From Mesorhabditis belari (Eukaryota; Nematoda; Chromadorea; Rhabditida; Rhabditidae): a stretch of DNA of 64,000 bases. Below the pieces are notes generated by a model. The model worked only from the letters and a program-made list of their open reading frames with translations, was not told the origin of the DNA and searched no databases. Below are positions 23,375 through 36,539 of this stretch, one piece after another (position 1 is the stretch's first letter; every line of letters begins with the position of its first letter). The stretch spans positions 149,501 to 213,500 of the forward strand of contig CAUEEP010000920.1 in assembly GCA_958450365.1 (NCBI GenBank). The letters are read 5' to 3'. Both the position numbers and the translations under genes were made by a program.

Positions 23375-26332
23375 ATGCGGTTATTACGAATATCATTGAT
23401 ATTGTTGGTGGGACTCTTGCAATTCACGGTGAGTGATTAACGAACATTCAAAACAAAACGATGATTCCTCTAAAAAAAAGGATAATGATACTTTTTATGA
23501 GGATTTTGTTTAAGCTCGTTTTTTTTCAAGTTGTACACAATTCTCAAATAAATGACCCTTTACAAGACCATTCTGGGGTGAACACATGTTTCTCAAGAAA
23601 CGAATCAATCAACGAGGTGATCATTTGAGAGTATCGGAGGTGACCAATAGCCCCGTTCAACCATTCCGATCTTTTTCTTTTTCGGATTCCCCTTCAAGAT
23701 ACGTTCTCTCGTTTTCCTTTTCATACTTTTTCTTCTTTGATATCAGGAATGGAATTCAAGCGGCTGTTCGCTAATTTGTACGATTTTTTAAAGGGTTACG
23801 GGTGACAAATAACGAGATTCGATAAATGAGGTCAAAGCTAAAGAAAGTTCTAGAAGTTTCGTTAGCTCAATTTGTTTATAGGTAGTAAAAGCTCAAAATC
23901 ATCGAATTATTTTCCATTTTTCGCGGCAAATTTTAAACCTTCTTGCCAAATTCAATGAGCCGGAAATCGAAAAGCTCAAAGAAGCCGCCAATGTCGATCT
24001 TTCGCCCAATATTTGTCCCATCAATTTACGACTCTTTTCTCAGACACGCTAGAATTATTATTTGAAAGCAAATAGTATTCTCCGTTATATGAAAATTGAA
24101 AATCAATCGAGTTAAAAGGAAAAAAAGATCTAGAAACAGTAGATTCGAGATTCAAGGCATTAGTAAACCAAAAATTTCAGAGTGCTAACGAAAAGCGCTC
24201 AATTGTCCCTCAAGTCCAAGTGACGAAGACATCAGAAGGAGTGATCGAGGGATCGGGAGATTCAAAAAGATTTCCTGAAGGACCCGACCAAGAATCAATT
24301 TTAACTGTGCATCAAGGGAGTGGATATCCATCTGATGACGAGGATGATGTCGTTCAAGGATCTGGTTAGTACAGTAGGCTTGAGAACATACACCTCTAAA
24401 GTAAAAGTGCTCTTAAAACTGAGTGGTTTTAAAATTTATAAATTTACTTTCAGGAAATGTAGTGGAGGGCTCTGGGGCTCCACCAGCTCCAGCTTGGCAG
24501 CCTCTTCCAGCAATTACCACTACATCTACAACAACCGTTACTTCTATTCAGGTTCTACAGCAAATCAAATTGTTTCTTGGTCAAATTTAACAAAAATTTG
24601 CAGGTCGACACGGATCACGTTGTTGGTGAAGTGCACACGTTGCAAACAACTCAACCAGAAGTTCGACAAGAAGTACACCCATAAAATTTGACTGACCTTT
24701 GACTCGTATTCAGGTATTCCACGTCCAGTTGACAACTGCTCCACCAATATTGGAGCCTCAACCACCTCCACCACCTCCACAACCTCCGGTGCAGCCATCT
24801 TTGCCGTCAACAACAACAACGAAAACAACAAGAAGACCCGCTATTCCGGCTGCCATTCCACCAGAAGAGGAGAATGATGAGGCGACTCCATTCCATAATA
24901 TGCTCAAACCGGGAGTTTTCGCAGGTAAGCGTGCTACTTCTAGTTTATAATTCCTTTGGTTGTCCAGCAGACCTTCTAGATACTAGCCATTTTTAGTAGT
25001 AAAATCTAGTCGCGTTTATGTAGTACGTCTGTAAACAACGGAGTTACCTCACAAGCCTGTTTCAGAGAAGAGTTTTTTGGCATACATACCTCCATTAGCC
25101 TTCTAGATTTATCTTTGGGGATAAGCCAAAAATGGAGTAGTGTGGCACCTTATTAGCGGATCTTTTAGAAAGGGCGGGTTCCATTTCCCTTACGAGTCGC
25201 GAAATGAGACCCACCTCATAGAGGAAAGAGTGAAAAGGGACTCGATTTGCATACCCGATGGCCATTCTCTTTCCTCCCTTTTCATCCCTTCTATTTCATC
25301 GGTTTCCTTTGGTCTCTTGGTCCCAATCTAATGGTCAGCTAGAGGGAAAAACTCATAAAAACTGCCACAAAACCTAGTCCCTTTTCTGCATCTGTTTTGC
25401 TTTTCTATGAGACTCATTGGTCATTCTTTGTGAAAGAGGGTGAGGTCGTATATCAAGCATTGCATGTAACTCTCCTTGGTCTGTTTTAGGTATTGAATTT
25501 TGTATTTAGTGAGGCAATGTGATGAAATTGAATTAGAATTTAATCCAGAGATCCAGAGATTGCTTGCTTCCTTACTAACATTTTAGTACTGATGCTATCG
25601 ATACACATAGTTCGTGAAAAATTCATCCAGGTCGATTATTTCGATATGACAGGCGTTGACCCAGTTATGGTCGACACAAGAGAAGAGTGAAGGGGATAAT
25701 CCCTCTTTTGGTGTTGAGGGGAATGGGTGAGGAGTCACATCGCATAGATGTAACCGAGAGAATGATCAGGCACACTGTGGGGGATCGGCGATGCCCATTT
25801 TATGTTGCATCCCTTGAATTTTGAGAAAAATTTATTTTGAAAAACAGAAAGAAGCAATCTCTGAATTGTCTCACAATTAGTGTCTAAAATTTGTTTGAAG
25901 ACAATCAAACAATCACCTTCATCTTTTCTCACCCTTTCTCTTCAAAATCCCTTCAATTATGACAGCTGTCATCTTCTTGCAAAAGAAACCATTCAATCAA
26001 AAAAGATTCAATAAGATGCCATACGGGGATCAGCTAGAAATTCACGAAAGGCTTAGAATTAAATAAGAGCATAAATTTGATTATATGATACAACGGTTAC
26101 AATGATAATAGCTTTAAAATCCAGCCAAGTTTAACACCAATAACAACCGCTATTTTCAGCAATCGTCGGCGGTTCAATTGTTGGCCTCTTGGCAACGGTG
26201 TTCATTATTGTATTCATCGTTTATCGAATGAGGAAAAAGGATGAAGGAAGCTATGCACTGGATGAACCAAAAGCAAGACCGTATGCCGGATATGCATACA
26301 CAAAAGCCTCAACAAAAGAGTTCTATGCCTAG
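23375..26332 (+). CDS. sdn-1: Syndecan, transmembrane heparan sulfate proteoglycan core
   Basis: Six exons (23375-23428, 24181-24364, 24454-24551, 24604-24672, 24714-24924, 26160-26332) keep frame and give 262 residues, close to the C. elegans protein. A signal peptide MRLLRISLILLVGLLQF opens it. The ectodomain has three Ser-Gly attachment sites in acidic settings (IEGSGD, HQGSGYPSDDEDD, VVEGSGAP) for glycosaminoglycan chains, then a Thr/Pro-rich stretch. The final exon holds one transmembrane helix (IVGGSIVGLLATVFIIVFIV), the juxtamembrane RMRKKDEGSY C1 region, and the invariant PDZ-binding C-terminus EFYA. Syndecans act at the cell surface as co-receptors in guidance and adhesion. Exon 4 may alternatively end at 24660 (phase is the same). 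AATAAA at 26897 probably marks polyadenylation. The last intron is 1.2 kb. Confidence 0.95.
24925..26159 (+). other. Last syndecan intron
   Basis: 1235 nt with no internal gene that I can support. Pyrimidine-rich sequence lies at 25255-25330. Confidence 0.6.
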
Positions 26333-27997
26333 AATGGAACAATGGAACTCGTTGAGATGCACAGATAATGTGAATTTGATTTGCAACGGCTGAGAAATGA
26401 TCTTTGCCAAAACAGATTCCCATTCATCGCAACAATTCAATTCACATTTTCTATTGAACTATTTGCATCATTATTTTTTTTCGCGGGTATTCGTGTGTTC
26501 GTTGGTTCTCCAAACATTTGGTCAATTCAAAACTTTTCTCCCTCATTTCACTCGGCTTCTCCACTCTTTTTGTGAAGCCCAAAAGCGTGCCAAGTTAAAA
26601 TCCTCAATTATATCGCAATTAAAATTTCATTTTTGCTTCTTAATTTACTCCTTAATTTCCTCCTTCCAATTTATCGCTCAAAAATTCACGTTGCTTTCTC
26701 TCCTGCCACGCATCGTCCACCTTGATCAGGAACATTTTTCAGCTTTTCTTCAGATTTTGGCCATTTACTTACCCCTCAAAGCATAAAAATTAAATGTACA
26801 CAATGTTCTCTTTTTTATTGAGATTGAGTTTTCCCCTTAAATATCATTATTCTATAGGCCATCGATTGTGATCCAAATTTTGTTGATTGTTTGTGAAATA
26901 AATGGATTTTCTGAAAACGTTCTTGAGTTGATAAATTGCAAAATATAATGTTAGCAAAAATTTATGGAAACTATGAGTCTATAAGTGTCAAAATAAAACC
27001 GATATTACCGAAATCTCAGTCTTTGTGAATGGTCCAAGTGGCCAGACGGGAGTGATCATTTGGTTGTACACTCAATCCCATCTCCTCGTGCAAAGAACTC
27101 TGGGTCTCTCTCTGGTCTCTTTCGAGAAAGATTTCCAGATCTTTCTAGACATTTCCAGAAGACCCATTTTCTCTGAATAAAAGCTTTTGCAATACCGGAA
27201 CTTCTCATTGAAGGAAATCTTGCTTTCACAAACTTTTTTGCGATCTTATTCTACCTTACTTGTGGCAGAGTAATATTGTGTTATCGCGCTTGTGTTATCT
27301 TATCGTTTGGAGTTGTAAGATTTGTGATTTACACGGTTTTACACTTTCCAAACGACCAGCTAATTTTATTTTAAAATGCTCATTTTAAGAAAGCTACTTA
27401 CAAACGATAAAGCCTATACAAAAGTTTTGTGTTGCGCTAACATTTTTGTCCCTTTTCTTTTAGTCACTCAGATGTTACACAAAAAGAGCGTTCACTAGTG
27501 GCCGTCAATCGATTGGGATTGAGTGGAAAAAGGGAAAAGGAAGAAAAGGAAGGAAAAGATCAGATAAACCAAACCTACATTATAAATCAGATATCTTTAC
27601 CATTCACTGCAGCCTTCTTTTTCCTGGTTGTCTTTGTTTTTTCTGTGTTGAAAATGGCACTGATAGAATTACGACAGTTAAAAACAGTTGTTCTTTGTAG
27701 TCGCTCGTTATTTTAAATAGTTTTTTTGAATGAGTGATAGATTACAAACATTTTTACTTTTCAAAACGTTGTTTTTCCTAATGAATAACTTGTTAGAATA
27801 AAATTGCGATTATTCGAACCGGTTATCTTCTTTGCCTCCCAAATCCACCCTCAATATTTACTCAAGATCTCGAGATTTCTCCTCCTTTCTTTCCCAGAGA
27901 AGCTCTAAAAGAAAATTGCTTATTGCTTTGTCTGAATATTTTTCAGATCAATTGTCTAACAAACTAAATTTTAGATTCAATCGGTTAAATCTCAACA
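26333..27997. other. Intergenic between syndecan and unc-45
   Basis: Contains the syndecan 3' UTR (AATAAA near 26897). An AAATTTTAG acceptor ends at 27973, 24 bases before the UNC-45 start, consistent with trans-splicing. No other gene seen. Confidence 0.5.
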
Positions 27998-30900
27998 ATG
28001 GGTGCAAAGGTTGAGAGCGCGGAAGAACTGAGGGATCAAGGGAATATCGCTGTGCAACAACAAGAATGGAATCACGCTATTGAGAGGTGAGGTTTCAAAA
28101 ATAGCACAACTCAGCCCAGAAGCAAAACTTTAAGAAGTAAAAGGCCACTGAGCAAACTTTCTTTTTAGTAGCTGTTGAAACGTTGATTTCAGATACACAG
28201 AAGCTCTCCAATTATGCACAGAGAGCGACAAACAGCTGAGAGTCACCTTGTACAGAAATCGAGCACTCGCCAGATTGAAAAATGAGGATTTTGAGGGAGC
28301 TGAAGATGATGCCAGTAAAGGTAAATAACTTGAAAAAGGTTTTTATGCTAACATTTAGTTTCATATAAAAATTTCATTTGCATAACCTGTACATTTTAGC
28401 TGTTGAGGCCGATGGAGCTGACGTGAAAGCCCTGTTTAGAAGAGCTCTTGCAAGAGAAGAACTCGAGAAGATTCCTGGCGCATTCACTGATGCAAAGGAA
28501 GCACTCCGTTTATCACCTAAAGACAAGTGGGTGTATAATTTCTGAAAACAAACAAATTCTTTTTCAGAAATGTGACGGAATTGTTAAAACGGTTGATGAT
28601 TAAAAACAATGAATTGGTGAAGAAAGCCACATCGCTTGACTCAAAAGTTGCTGATATGCAAAAGTTGGCCTTTGAGGGAGGAGCAAAAGATCTTGAACAG
28701 AAACGAAAGGTACACGAAAGATTGATTACAGTTCATTCTAGGTACTTCATTTGATTATCAAATTACAAATTCTTTGATAATGATCCTTTATAGGCAATGG
28801 CCAACTTGTTGGTATTGGCTCGTGACTCGGAGAGTGGAGCACAGCGAGTGTGGAATGGGGTATTTTCAGCAATATAAACAGTATATGAACATTTTTAAAT
28901 ATAAAATGAATTTCAGGGAAAAATCGTGTCGGTACTCACCAAAATCTACTCGACAAAGGAAGAAGATGAAGAAGTAGCTGTGATGGCAGTTAGAGTTCTC
29001 GATGAGTTGTGCAAAAATCACAGTCGAGTAAGCGATAGATTGAAAATAGATATTTATAGTTATTTTTGGCTCTTTCCCTGAAAAGTGTTCTTTTGAAAGT
29101 TTCGTGGTCTTTTGGCCAAAATAGTCAGTTTTGTGGTCTTTTCAATTGTTTGCCTTTTCCCTGTTTTTCTTCATTAAGATATTCAACAGCCATGGTTTTA
29201 AATTACATAATTTGACACGACGGACGTTTCCTCCACAGCTAGAGGTCATCTCTTCGTGTGTAAATGTTGCCGTAAAATGATTCCTGCCATCGATTTGCAC
29301 GTTCCACATCGCTCGGCATTTGATTGTTCGAAGTGCTTCTTCAACTTCTTCAAAGTGATAGAGCAAGCCGGTGTCTTTGTGTCGGATACACTAGCTCCTT
29401 GAAGTGCTCCCAGAAAACTAAGGCCAAAAGACCACGAAACTTTCAAAAGACCACGTTTCAGGGAAATAGCCTTATTTTCTTGTAGGCAATGCATTTCCTC
29501 GCAATGCACGACAAAGAAGAAATAAAATCTGTGCGTTTCGTCTGCCGAATTATGTGCGCAAGACCGGTGGTTGAGTTTGTCGACTCGGCTGGATTGATCG
29601 TTCAAAGGGTTTGTTATGAAGAAACTGGTTCAAACTTTTAATAGAGAATATTTATATTCAGAAAAGTGAAATAGAGCTATTTTAGGTGTTCAACGCAATG
29701 GTCAAAATGGATAGACAAAAAGAAATGAAGCCCGATCCAGAAGTGGCTGAAATGAACAAATTGTGGATCATTCGAATCATTCTCGAACTGCAAGAAATGC
29801 TCACCGATAAAACCGTCGGACCTAAGGTAGTTCAAAAGTTCAAAAATGGATTATCTTCTGCAAGAAATGCTGATTGCTTTTGCTTTCAAAACATATCATT
29901 TGCAGGTTCGCAACACGGTGATTGATTTATTCACAAAGAACCTCATGCATATGGATGGAGGAGTTCCTCGAGGATGGAGTTGGAAATTCACAGAAGATAG
30001 AGGTCAAATTGTTTTCTGTACTTTTAATTATCTAATTTTTAGGTTTATTAACTCTTCTTGATGTTGCCACACAGATTCCGGAAATGTGTGATTATTTGGT
30101 CGATCATGAAACAAGACAACATATGTCTATTTGTCTTTCTCGTCTTTATGATGACATGGTTTTTGATACAAAAAGAACGATTTTTAAAGAGAGATTGGAT
30201 GGGTTCTTTAAGTACGTTTTACAAATAACAAAAAAAACATTACCAGAATATTAATTTAGCGCTTTGATGAGGGAAAATAACGAGCCGAGGATACAAGTCA
30301 AGCTGGGATGTCTGCTGATAACAATGCTACAGGTTTTTTTGTAAAAAAAATACGATATTTAATAAAACTATGTTAGGGTCCAGTGGATGTTGGTCTTAAT
30401 ATGGTGACAAATGATGAAGTGACAGCGATGATGTTGCACATGGCCGACAGTAATGACAAATTGTTACAAGTTGGTGCTAACTTTCAAAGTTTTCAAATAA
30501 TGTGTGGCACTAAAATATCACTAGGAGTCAAAAAGAGCCTTTTGTAAAAGTATTATAGGTTTATTTCAGAGTGTTGCCGCTGAACTGATCGTAATGACAG
30601 TCTCAAAGCACGAAAGAGCTACAACGATGCTTAAGGTAGACCATAAACTTGAGAAATCTAACAGCACTTACAATTTTTGACTGTGTCAGTTTGTTTTTAT
30701 TAAGTAAAAGTCTGCTATTAGATCCATAAAGAACTTCAGGTTGGAGTGCCAATTCTTCGCAAACTCTATGATTCCGAGGACGAGAATGTTAGAGTGCGAG
30801 CTCTGGTGGTGAGTAAAGCGTTTTCGTTTTACTTAATGGTCAAAAACTTTCAATTTCTAGGGTTTATGCAAATGTGCAGCGGCAGGAGGAGATGACATTT

Positions 30901-32901
30901 CAAAAGCAACAATGAAAGAAGGAGCTGCACTAAAATTGGCCTCAACTTGTAAAAAGTTCTTGTTGGAGACTGATAAGTATTCCGCTGAAGTGCGAAGGTT
31001 GCTTTCGAACCTACAGTCAACCTTTAATCTCTATTTAGATTTGCTTGTGAAGGTCTTTCCTATCTTTCCCTTGATGCTGATGTAAAAGAATGGATTGTCG
31101 AAGATCCATTGCTATTGAGGGTAGAAAACTATGCTAAAAATTTGAACATAATTTTTCAGGCAATGCTTGCCTTGGCAAAAACAGCCGGTCCACTTTGTGT
31201 CTTTACTCTTGGCTCAATTTACGCCAATCTAACAAATTCATATGAGAAGCCAAAAGCTGATGACAAATTGGTCGAATTAGCGAAGGTTTGGGTATAATTG
31301 TTTCATCGAAAAAAAATGACTTCAGTTCTCCAAACATCACGTCCCCGAAGCACATACGTTAGATGCTGAGAAATATGTAAGAGCTCGAGCTCGAGCTCTC
31401 GTTGATGAAGGAGCTGTGAGTGCTTGTGTGGCTGTACATAAAACCGAATCAAAAGCAGCTATGGAATTGTTGGCTAGGTTGGTTTGAAAAATCTTAAACA
31501 AAGAGCAAGTCAACTGAAATTTCCAGAGCAATGCTAGCTTTTGCTGAAGACGAGAAACTCCGTGGTCGAATAATAAGCGAAGGTGGAACAAAACTGTGTC
31601 TACATTTGTATAAAGTTAGTTTAAATTAGTTTAAATCCCGACTATTCATATATCTAACTTGTTTATTTAAAACAAGAAAATGTATTTAGAATGCAAATCC
31701 AGAAGGACAAATCAAAGCTGCTCACTGTTTGGCGAAACTTGGAGCCAAAGCTGATCCAAGCATTGCTTTTGCCGGACAGCGAGCCTATGAGGTACAAAGT
31801 CACATAAAATAAGTTTAAACTATAAAATTTAGGTAGTGAAACCTCTTGTCGACCTGCTCCATCCAGACATTGAAGGAAAACCAAATTATGATGCTCTGAT
31901 CACTCTCACAAATTTGGCTGCCATGAGTGATTCAGTGCGAAAGAAGATCCTCAAAGAGAGGGCAGTTCCAAAGATTGAAGAGTATTGGTAGGTTTGAAAA
32001 AGAAATCCCCTTTAGATCCTATATAGGTTCATGACCGATCACGACCATCTTCGAGCCGCAGCCTCTGAACTTTTATTGAATTTACTGTTTTGTGAAGAGT
32101 TCTTCAACGAGACTGTAAAGGTGAATAGTTAAGGAAGGCATATAAGACTTATATTTAGCCTGGAACCGATCGATTGAAGCTTTGGGCATTATATTGTGTA
32201 GAAGAAGATGATGAGTATCGATTGGCTAGGGCATCAGCTGGTGGCTTTGCAGTTCTCACAGAAGATGAAGGGGCCTGTAAAAGAATTATTTCGGAGCTTA
32301 AAAGCTGGCAAGATCTGTTCAAAGATATGATAATGCATGAAGATCCTGAAGTGAGTTGTTGGTTCATTCCTTAATTGGTAAATGCCAATCTTGTCAAAAT
32401 TCTATTTAATTTAGATTCAACGTCGTTGCCTCATTGGTATTCGGAATATCATGCAATCCGACAAGGCTCTTTGTGCTGAAATCGTGGCGGTAAGTTGTGA
32501 AAAGTCGATTTGACTATAATTTAGTAAAGATTACATATTGTGTTAAGAATATCAAATGCAATATTATTCACTACAACTAATTATAAATTACAAAAATTTA
32601 GTCTGAGATTTTCCGAGTGCTCATTGCGATCACAAAGCTTGGAAAGAACAATGCCGATCGGTTGGGTTCTGTAGAAGAGGCCAAAAAGGTGAATAGAATT
32701 TAAAAAATAACAAGAAAGGTTTGACAAATTCTAACCAAACTAATATAGCTCTCACAGCAAAAAAAATTCTTTTTATGACTGTTAGAAAAAAAATTCAATT
32801 TCTAGGCACTCCAAGTAGCTGAAGAGTTTGATTTTATCAAAGCAACTGATCGAGAAATGTTTGAGAGAGTCAATAACCTGAACACCGTTGAAGAAGAATA
32901 A
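27998..32901 (+). CDS. unc-45: UNC-45 myosin chaperone (TPR + UCS)
   Basis: About 26 small exons join into one protein of roughly 950 residues, near the known length of nematode UNC-45. ATG at 27998 (MGAKVESAEELRDQGN), TAA ending at 32901. Residues 1-115 are three TPR motifs (EELRDQGNIAVQQQEWNHAI, RVTLYRNRALARLK, DVKALFRRALAREELEK), which in this family dock the C-terminus of Hsp90 or Hsp70. A central armadillo-like region and the C-terminal UCS domain follow, the latter binding and folding the myosin motor domain; recognisable blocks include QIKAAHCLAKLGAKADPS, NYDALITLTNLAAMSD, DEYRLARASAGGFAVLT and HEDPEIQRRCLIGIRNI. Acts in the cytoplasm and at thick filaments of muscle. Intron 6 carries a terminal-inverted-repeat element. 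AATAAA lies at about 33124. Confidence 0.95.
29068..29471. mobile_element. MITE in an unc-45 intron
   Basis: About 50-bp inverted repeats at 29068-29117 and 29422-29471, starting GGCTCTTTCCCTGAAA and ending in GGTCTTTTGGCC. The end GGCTCTTTCC resembles that of the element at 48636-49214. The element sits in the intron before the exon starting AMHFLAMHD and ends close to its acceptor. Confidence 0.8.
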
Positions 32902-33379
32902 TTCGAATATAGTCATTTCCATGAAATCATAATCTTGTTAAATGCATTTTGATTTTCGTTTCTATCAAGAATCCCTTTACCCTTTCCGAATCTCATCAGC
33001 AACCTATTCGTCCTTTCTCATAATGTATCAAAAAGCCACAAAAATGCAATAATCATTTTCACTCGTTTTTCTTGTGTGCCTTCATTTTTTTTTGTGCTCA
33101 ACTTGGATGCTATTTTGTTGGATAATAAAACTTTTTTTATAAAAACAATAAGTTTATAATTATTTTCACGCGTTCTTCTTGTTAGGATGACCAAATTTGA
33201 CCCTAACAGTCAGATTTTACTTTACCAACTCAACTTAAAGTTATAAAGCTTTTATTTTATCTCCTGCTGTAAATTAATATTAATATTAAATTAATAATTT
33301 GTCTGTTTACATTACAGAACAAAGGGGATACACAAAAAAAAGAAAAAATAACTATTTAGTCACATCTTACTTTTTAGTA
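32902..33379. other. unc-45 3' flank
   Basis: Contains the probable unc-45 3' UTR and polyadenylation signal (AATAAA at about 33124), then AT-rich sequence without a gene. Confidence 0.5.
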
Positions 33380-34060
33380 TCTCATAGTCACATCAAGATT
33401 GTCATATTACATTCCGAAGTTTCTTTCTCAAGTTTCAACAAGGCAAAATTCTCTTTTGATACTTTCTTTTGGATGTTATTTTAGTCAATCAAGACATCGA
33501 AATTTGTAATCAGGATGATAGAAGCGCGCCTCTAATAGAAGCGCAACCTCCGCACACAAAATTGGTCGCCCAAAAAGTCACTACTTTTGAAAAAGAGCTT
33601 CACTGAAAAGTGCTTAGAATGGTGTATATGGGCTATATATTGGGTTGGTGGAAAAGTCCTTTCGGATTTTTTGGGAGAGTACCTTAAATTTGTCCAATTT
33701 TGACGTTTTATAGCTCATCCTAAAGCTGAATTCAAGACGGATCGATTGGTAAAAACCGAAAGGACTTTTCCACCAACCCAATATATAAACTAGATGGGTT
33801 GGTAGTAAAATTTAAAAGGGTCTAAAAAAATTTTTCAAAAAATACTTTTTGAAAAAAAATTGTAAGGGAAGTAAGGCCAATTTTTTACTGACAATGTGTT
33901 GTTAGCATGCTGATTACGAATTTCGATGTCTTGATCGACTAAAATAACATCCAACAGAAAGTATCAAAAAAGAATTTTGCCTTGTTGAAACTTGCAGAGA
34001 AACTTCGGAATGTAATATGATAAACTTGATGTGGCTATGAGATACTAAAACGTAAATGTG
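33380..34060. repeat. Inverted repeat arms enclosing other elements
   Basis: About 135 bp at 33380-33513 (from AGTATCTCATAGTCACATCA) recurs in reverse at about 33912-34055. The arms enclose part of a second repeat family and a mariner-type MITE, so several insertions are nested here. Confidence 0.8.
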
Positions 34061-34290
34061 ACTTATCATTTTCGAAAGTCGAAAGTCGAAACCTTCAGGG
34101 GTCAAGGTTAAAAAAATTTTCTTGTTTTAAACATGTTTTTCGTTTGTTTTAGAGCATTTCCAATCGAACTAGAGGGATTTTAAAAGATTTTTTTTAAATT
34201 GTCTATCGTCCTCCTTATGTGTTTTTTTGGGAGTCCGAAAAACGATAGGGAAATATTAGAAGCGCATGCGCTTTTATTAGAGTATTTACG
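33525..34290. mobile_element. Diverged copy of the 44.7-kb MITE family, interrupted
   Basis: Blocks near 33525-33640 (CCTCTAATAGAAGCGCAACC, then GTGCTTAGAATGGTGTATATG) and 34095-34290 (CTTGTTTTAAACATGTTTTTC, then the end ATTAGAGTATTTACGGTAA) match, in the same order, the element at 44697-45135. A mariner-type MITE and one arm of the neighbouring inverted repeat have been inserted in between. Confidence 0.65.
33640..33781. mobile_element. Short mariner-type MITE
   Basis: 142 bp between TA dinucleotides. The ends TTGGGTTGGTGGAAAAGTCC and the reverse complement at the other side are of mariner type. The body (ACGTTTTATAGCTCATCCTA) is shared with both arms of the large palindrome at 36899-37788. 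Confidence 0.85.
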
Positions 34291-34495
34291 GTAACTCATA
34301 AAGTCATAAATTTCCTTTTGATAAAAATTAATAAAGATCTGTCTCTCTGGATGTCAATTCAGAAAGATCAAGGCTAACCTTGATTTCACAATTAGAATCA
34401 ATTAATTGATTAATATCATAATGGCTAAAGATGATTGCTAAACCAAAGAGCGTTCTTCCAAGTCTATTATAATATTTCAATACTAACATTTTTTA

Positions 34496-35014
34496 TTGGG
34501 TTGGTGAATTGAAAACTACCGGACTTTGAACTAAAATTTATTCAACATAAAACCATAAATTCATTCCAAATAATTTCCATTATTATTGACGACTTCTGCC
34601 CATTTTACAGGCAATTTGCGGATTCCTCTTTCGTAGTAGAATTTTGGTTTGTGTGTGAGACAAGTGTGAGACTCAAAAATGGAGGACTGGAGATGTCCCA
34701 GTTTGAGCACTTTCTTCAAAAGAAACCCATTTTGGTGTCAATAGAAAAGTTGTAGAGAATCAAAAATTAGGCTTATAGCCGAATTTCCAAAAAGATACAC
34801 TTGGTAGTTTAGCTTAAAATGCAAGTTTTGTGAAAATTCGTAAATTTGTCATTTCTTGAAAACCAGTTTTTGATTCGTTCTGAAAATTTGGATATAAGCT
34901 TGATTTTTGATTCTCTACAACTTTTCCAATGACACCAAAATGGGTTTCTTTTGAAGAAAGTGCTCAAACTGCCACATATGACAATAGCCGACAGTTTTCA
35001 ATTCACCAACCCAA
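34496..35014. mobile_element. Mariner-type terminal-inverted-repeat element
   Basis: Bounded by TA. Ends TTGGGTTGGTGAATTGAAAACT and its reverse complement. Inside, about 34695-34760 and 34895-34975 form a second inverted repeat (AGTTTGAGCACTTTCTTC and its complement). No coding sequence, so non-autonomous. Confidence 0.85.
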
Positions 35015-36520
35015 TATTTTGGCTAGTTGTAAATCCAGTAGTCAAATGCAGTTTTCAAATTATCGTAAATGCTGTATTAGAATGACATATGATTCTATTT
35101 TGCAATCCCTTAAAATCGACCGCTCCACATGAATCAAAAATTTAGAATTTGTTAAAAACTATTTTAAATGATGCCTCTTTGTCCAACACCTAGAAAAAAC
35201 ACGTTTAAAAATGAAATTATTTTCTTACCCGTGACCCCCTTTGAATCTCCAAAAAATGTGGGGACCTTATGATTTTTTTCAAAAAATTATTTTTCATTTT
35301 TTTCCAAAATAAATTTACGTTATAAATTTACGGTATAATATTTATTCCCATTTCAAAGATTTATAAAATCATTCATAAAACATCGCATTGAACACACGTT
35401 CTTCGCAGGGTGCGGGCCAATTTCTTTGCTGAGGGAGCTCTCTCTGAATGTCATACATCCAGAGACTCTGCTTCTCTGCCTCACGCCCAATCGATATATA
35501 ACGACAGCCCATGCCCATAAGCCAGCCCACCCGGTGTAACACGTGAAATATGAGGACTTTTTGAGAGAGTGCAGGTCATCAATTAGGTCTGTCGTTCTTT
35601 TATCCCCTATTTCTTATCGACTAGCGGCTTAGTCGGGCACAAACAAACAAAAAGAGGGAAAAGATAAAAAGAGGGGACACGCCCACACGGAGAAAAATGC
35701 GATGAGAACAGAGAAATAGATGGAAACCGAGGAGAATCAGAGAATCGATTTATCGACCCGAGGAAAGTGGGTGGAGCTTCCCTTTGGCAAGAATGCAGTG
35801 CCTTTAAGAGCCTCTCACACGTCAAGACTTGACGAAACACATATTATCAGCCATCTTCTGGAAAATTATCATCCACTTAGCATCGAAAATACTGCATAAC
35901 CTCGACTTCTTGTCTCACTACAGTATGCTGGAATAGCATTTAGATATCAAGACAGCATCCAGTGCTTCGATTGAAACAGAAGATGCGTGTTACGCTCGAA
36001 AACTGCATACAAATATTTTGGTCTACTGTAATGAGACAAGATGTCTCATTTTCCAGCATTCTTAACCGCGTAAAAACTCTTTTATATGTGATTACTATTA
36101 GCAAGTTTCATAACAATAATTGGGTTTTCAAACGTTAGTCACAAGCAGTTTCTGAAATCCTTAGCATAAACGAAGATCTTATCCTTGCATCCTTTTTTCA
36201 TGCATAAAACAATAGAAAACTTTTAATCTGCGATCAGCGACAGTAGCCGATAATGAAAATGATAACCACAAGATGCTGACAGAATTTAGGAACTTTTGAT
36301 TGCTGTATAGTTGATTCCTGTTGTTTTTTTTCTTTTCTATTTTTATTTTTCTCTATTGTTTTTTTTCGTATATCGTCTTGTTTTTTACAGAGTATCCCAA
36401 AATTATGGTGCCAAAATATCAGCAAAAGTCTATCGACCTTATTTGGTCAAAACAAACAGTAATAGCAACTTTTTTATTTAAAACAACTAAAACAACAACA
36501 ACAAACAAAGATTAAAAAAA
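35015..36520. other. Intergenic, no gene recognised
   Basis: AT-rich. The only structured item is a 17-bp inverted repeat, CTTGTCTCACTACAGTA at 35909-35925 against its near complement at 36024-36040. A CAGAGTATCCCAAAATTATG sequence at 36388 looks like a Tc1-type end and may be the terminus of the neighbouring transposase pseudogene. Confidence 0.4.
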
Positions 36521-36539
36521 CATTTGGAGTTCAAAATGG

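Noticed and set aside
31377..31400. GAGCTCGAGCTCGAGCTC repeat as a regulatory site
   Set aside because: It lies inside an unc-45 exon in frame and encodes an Arg/Ala run of the protein.
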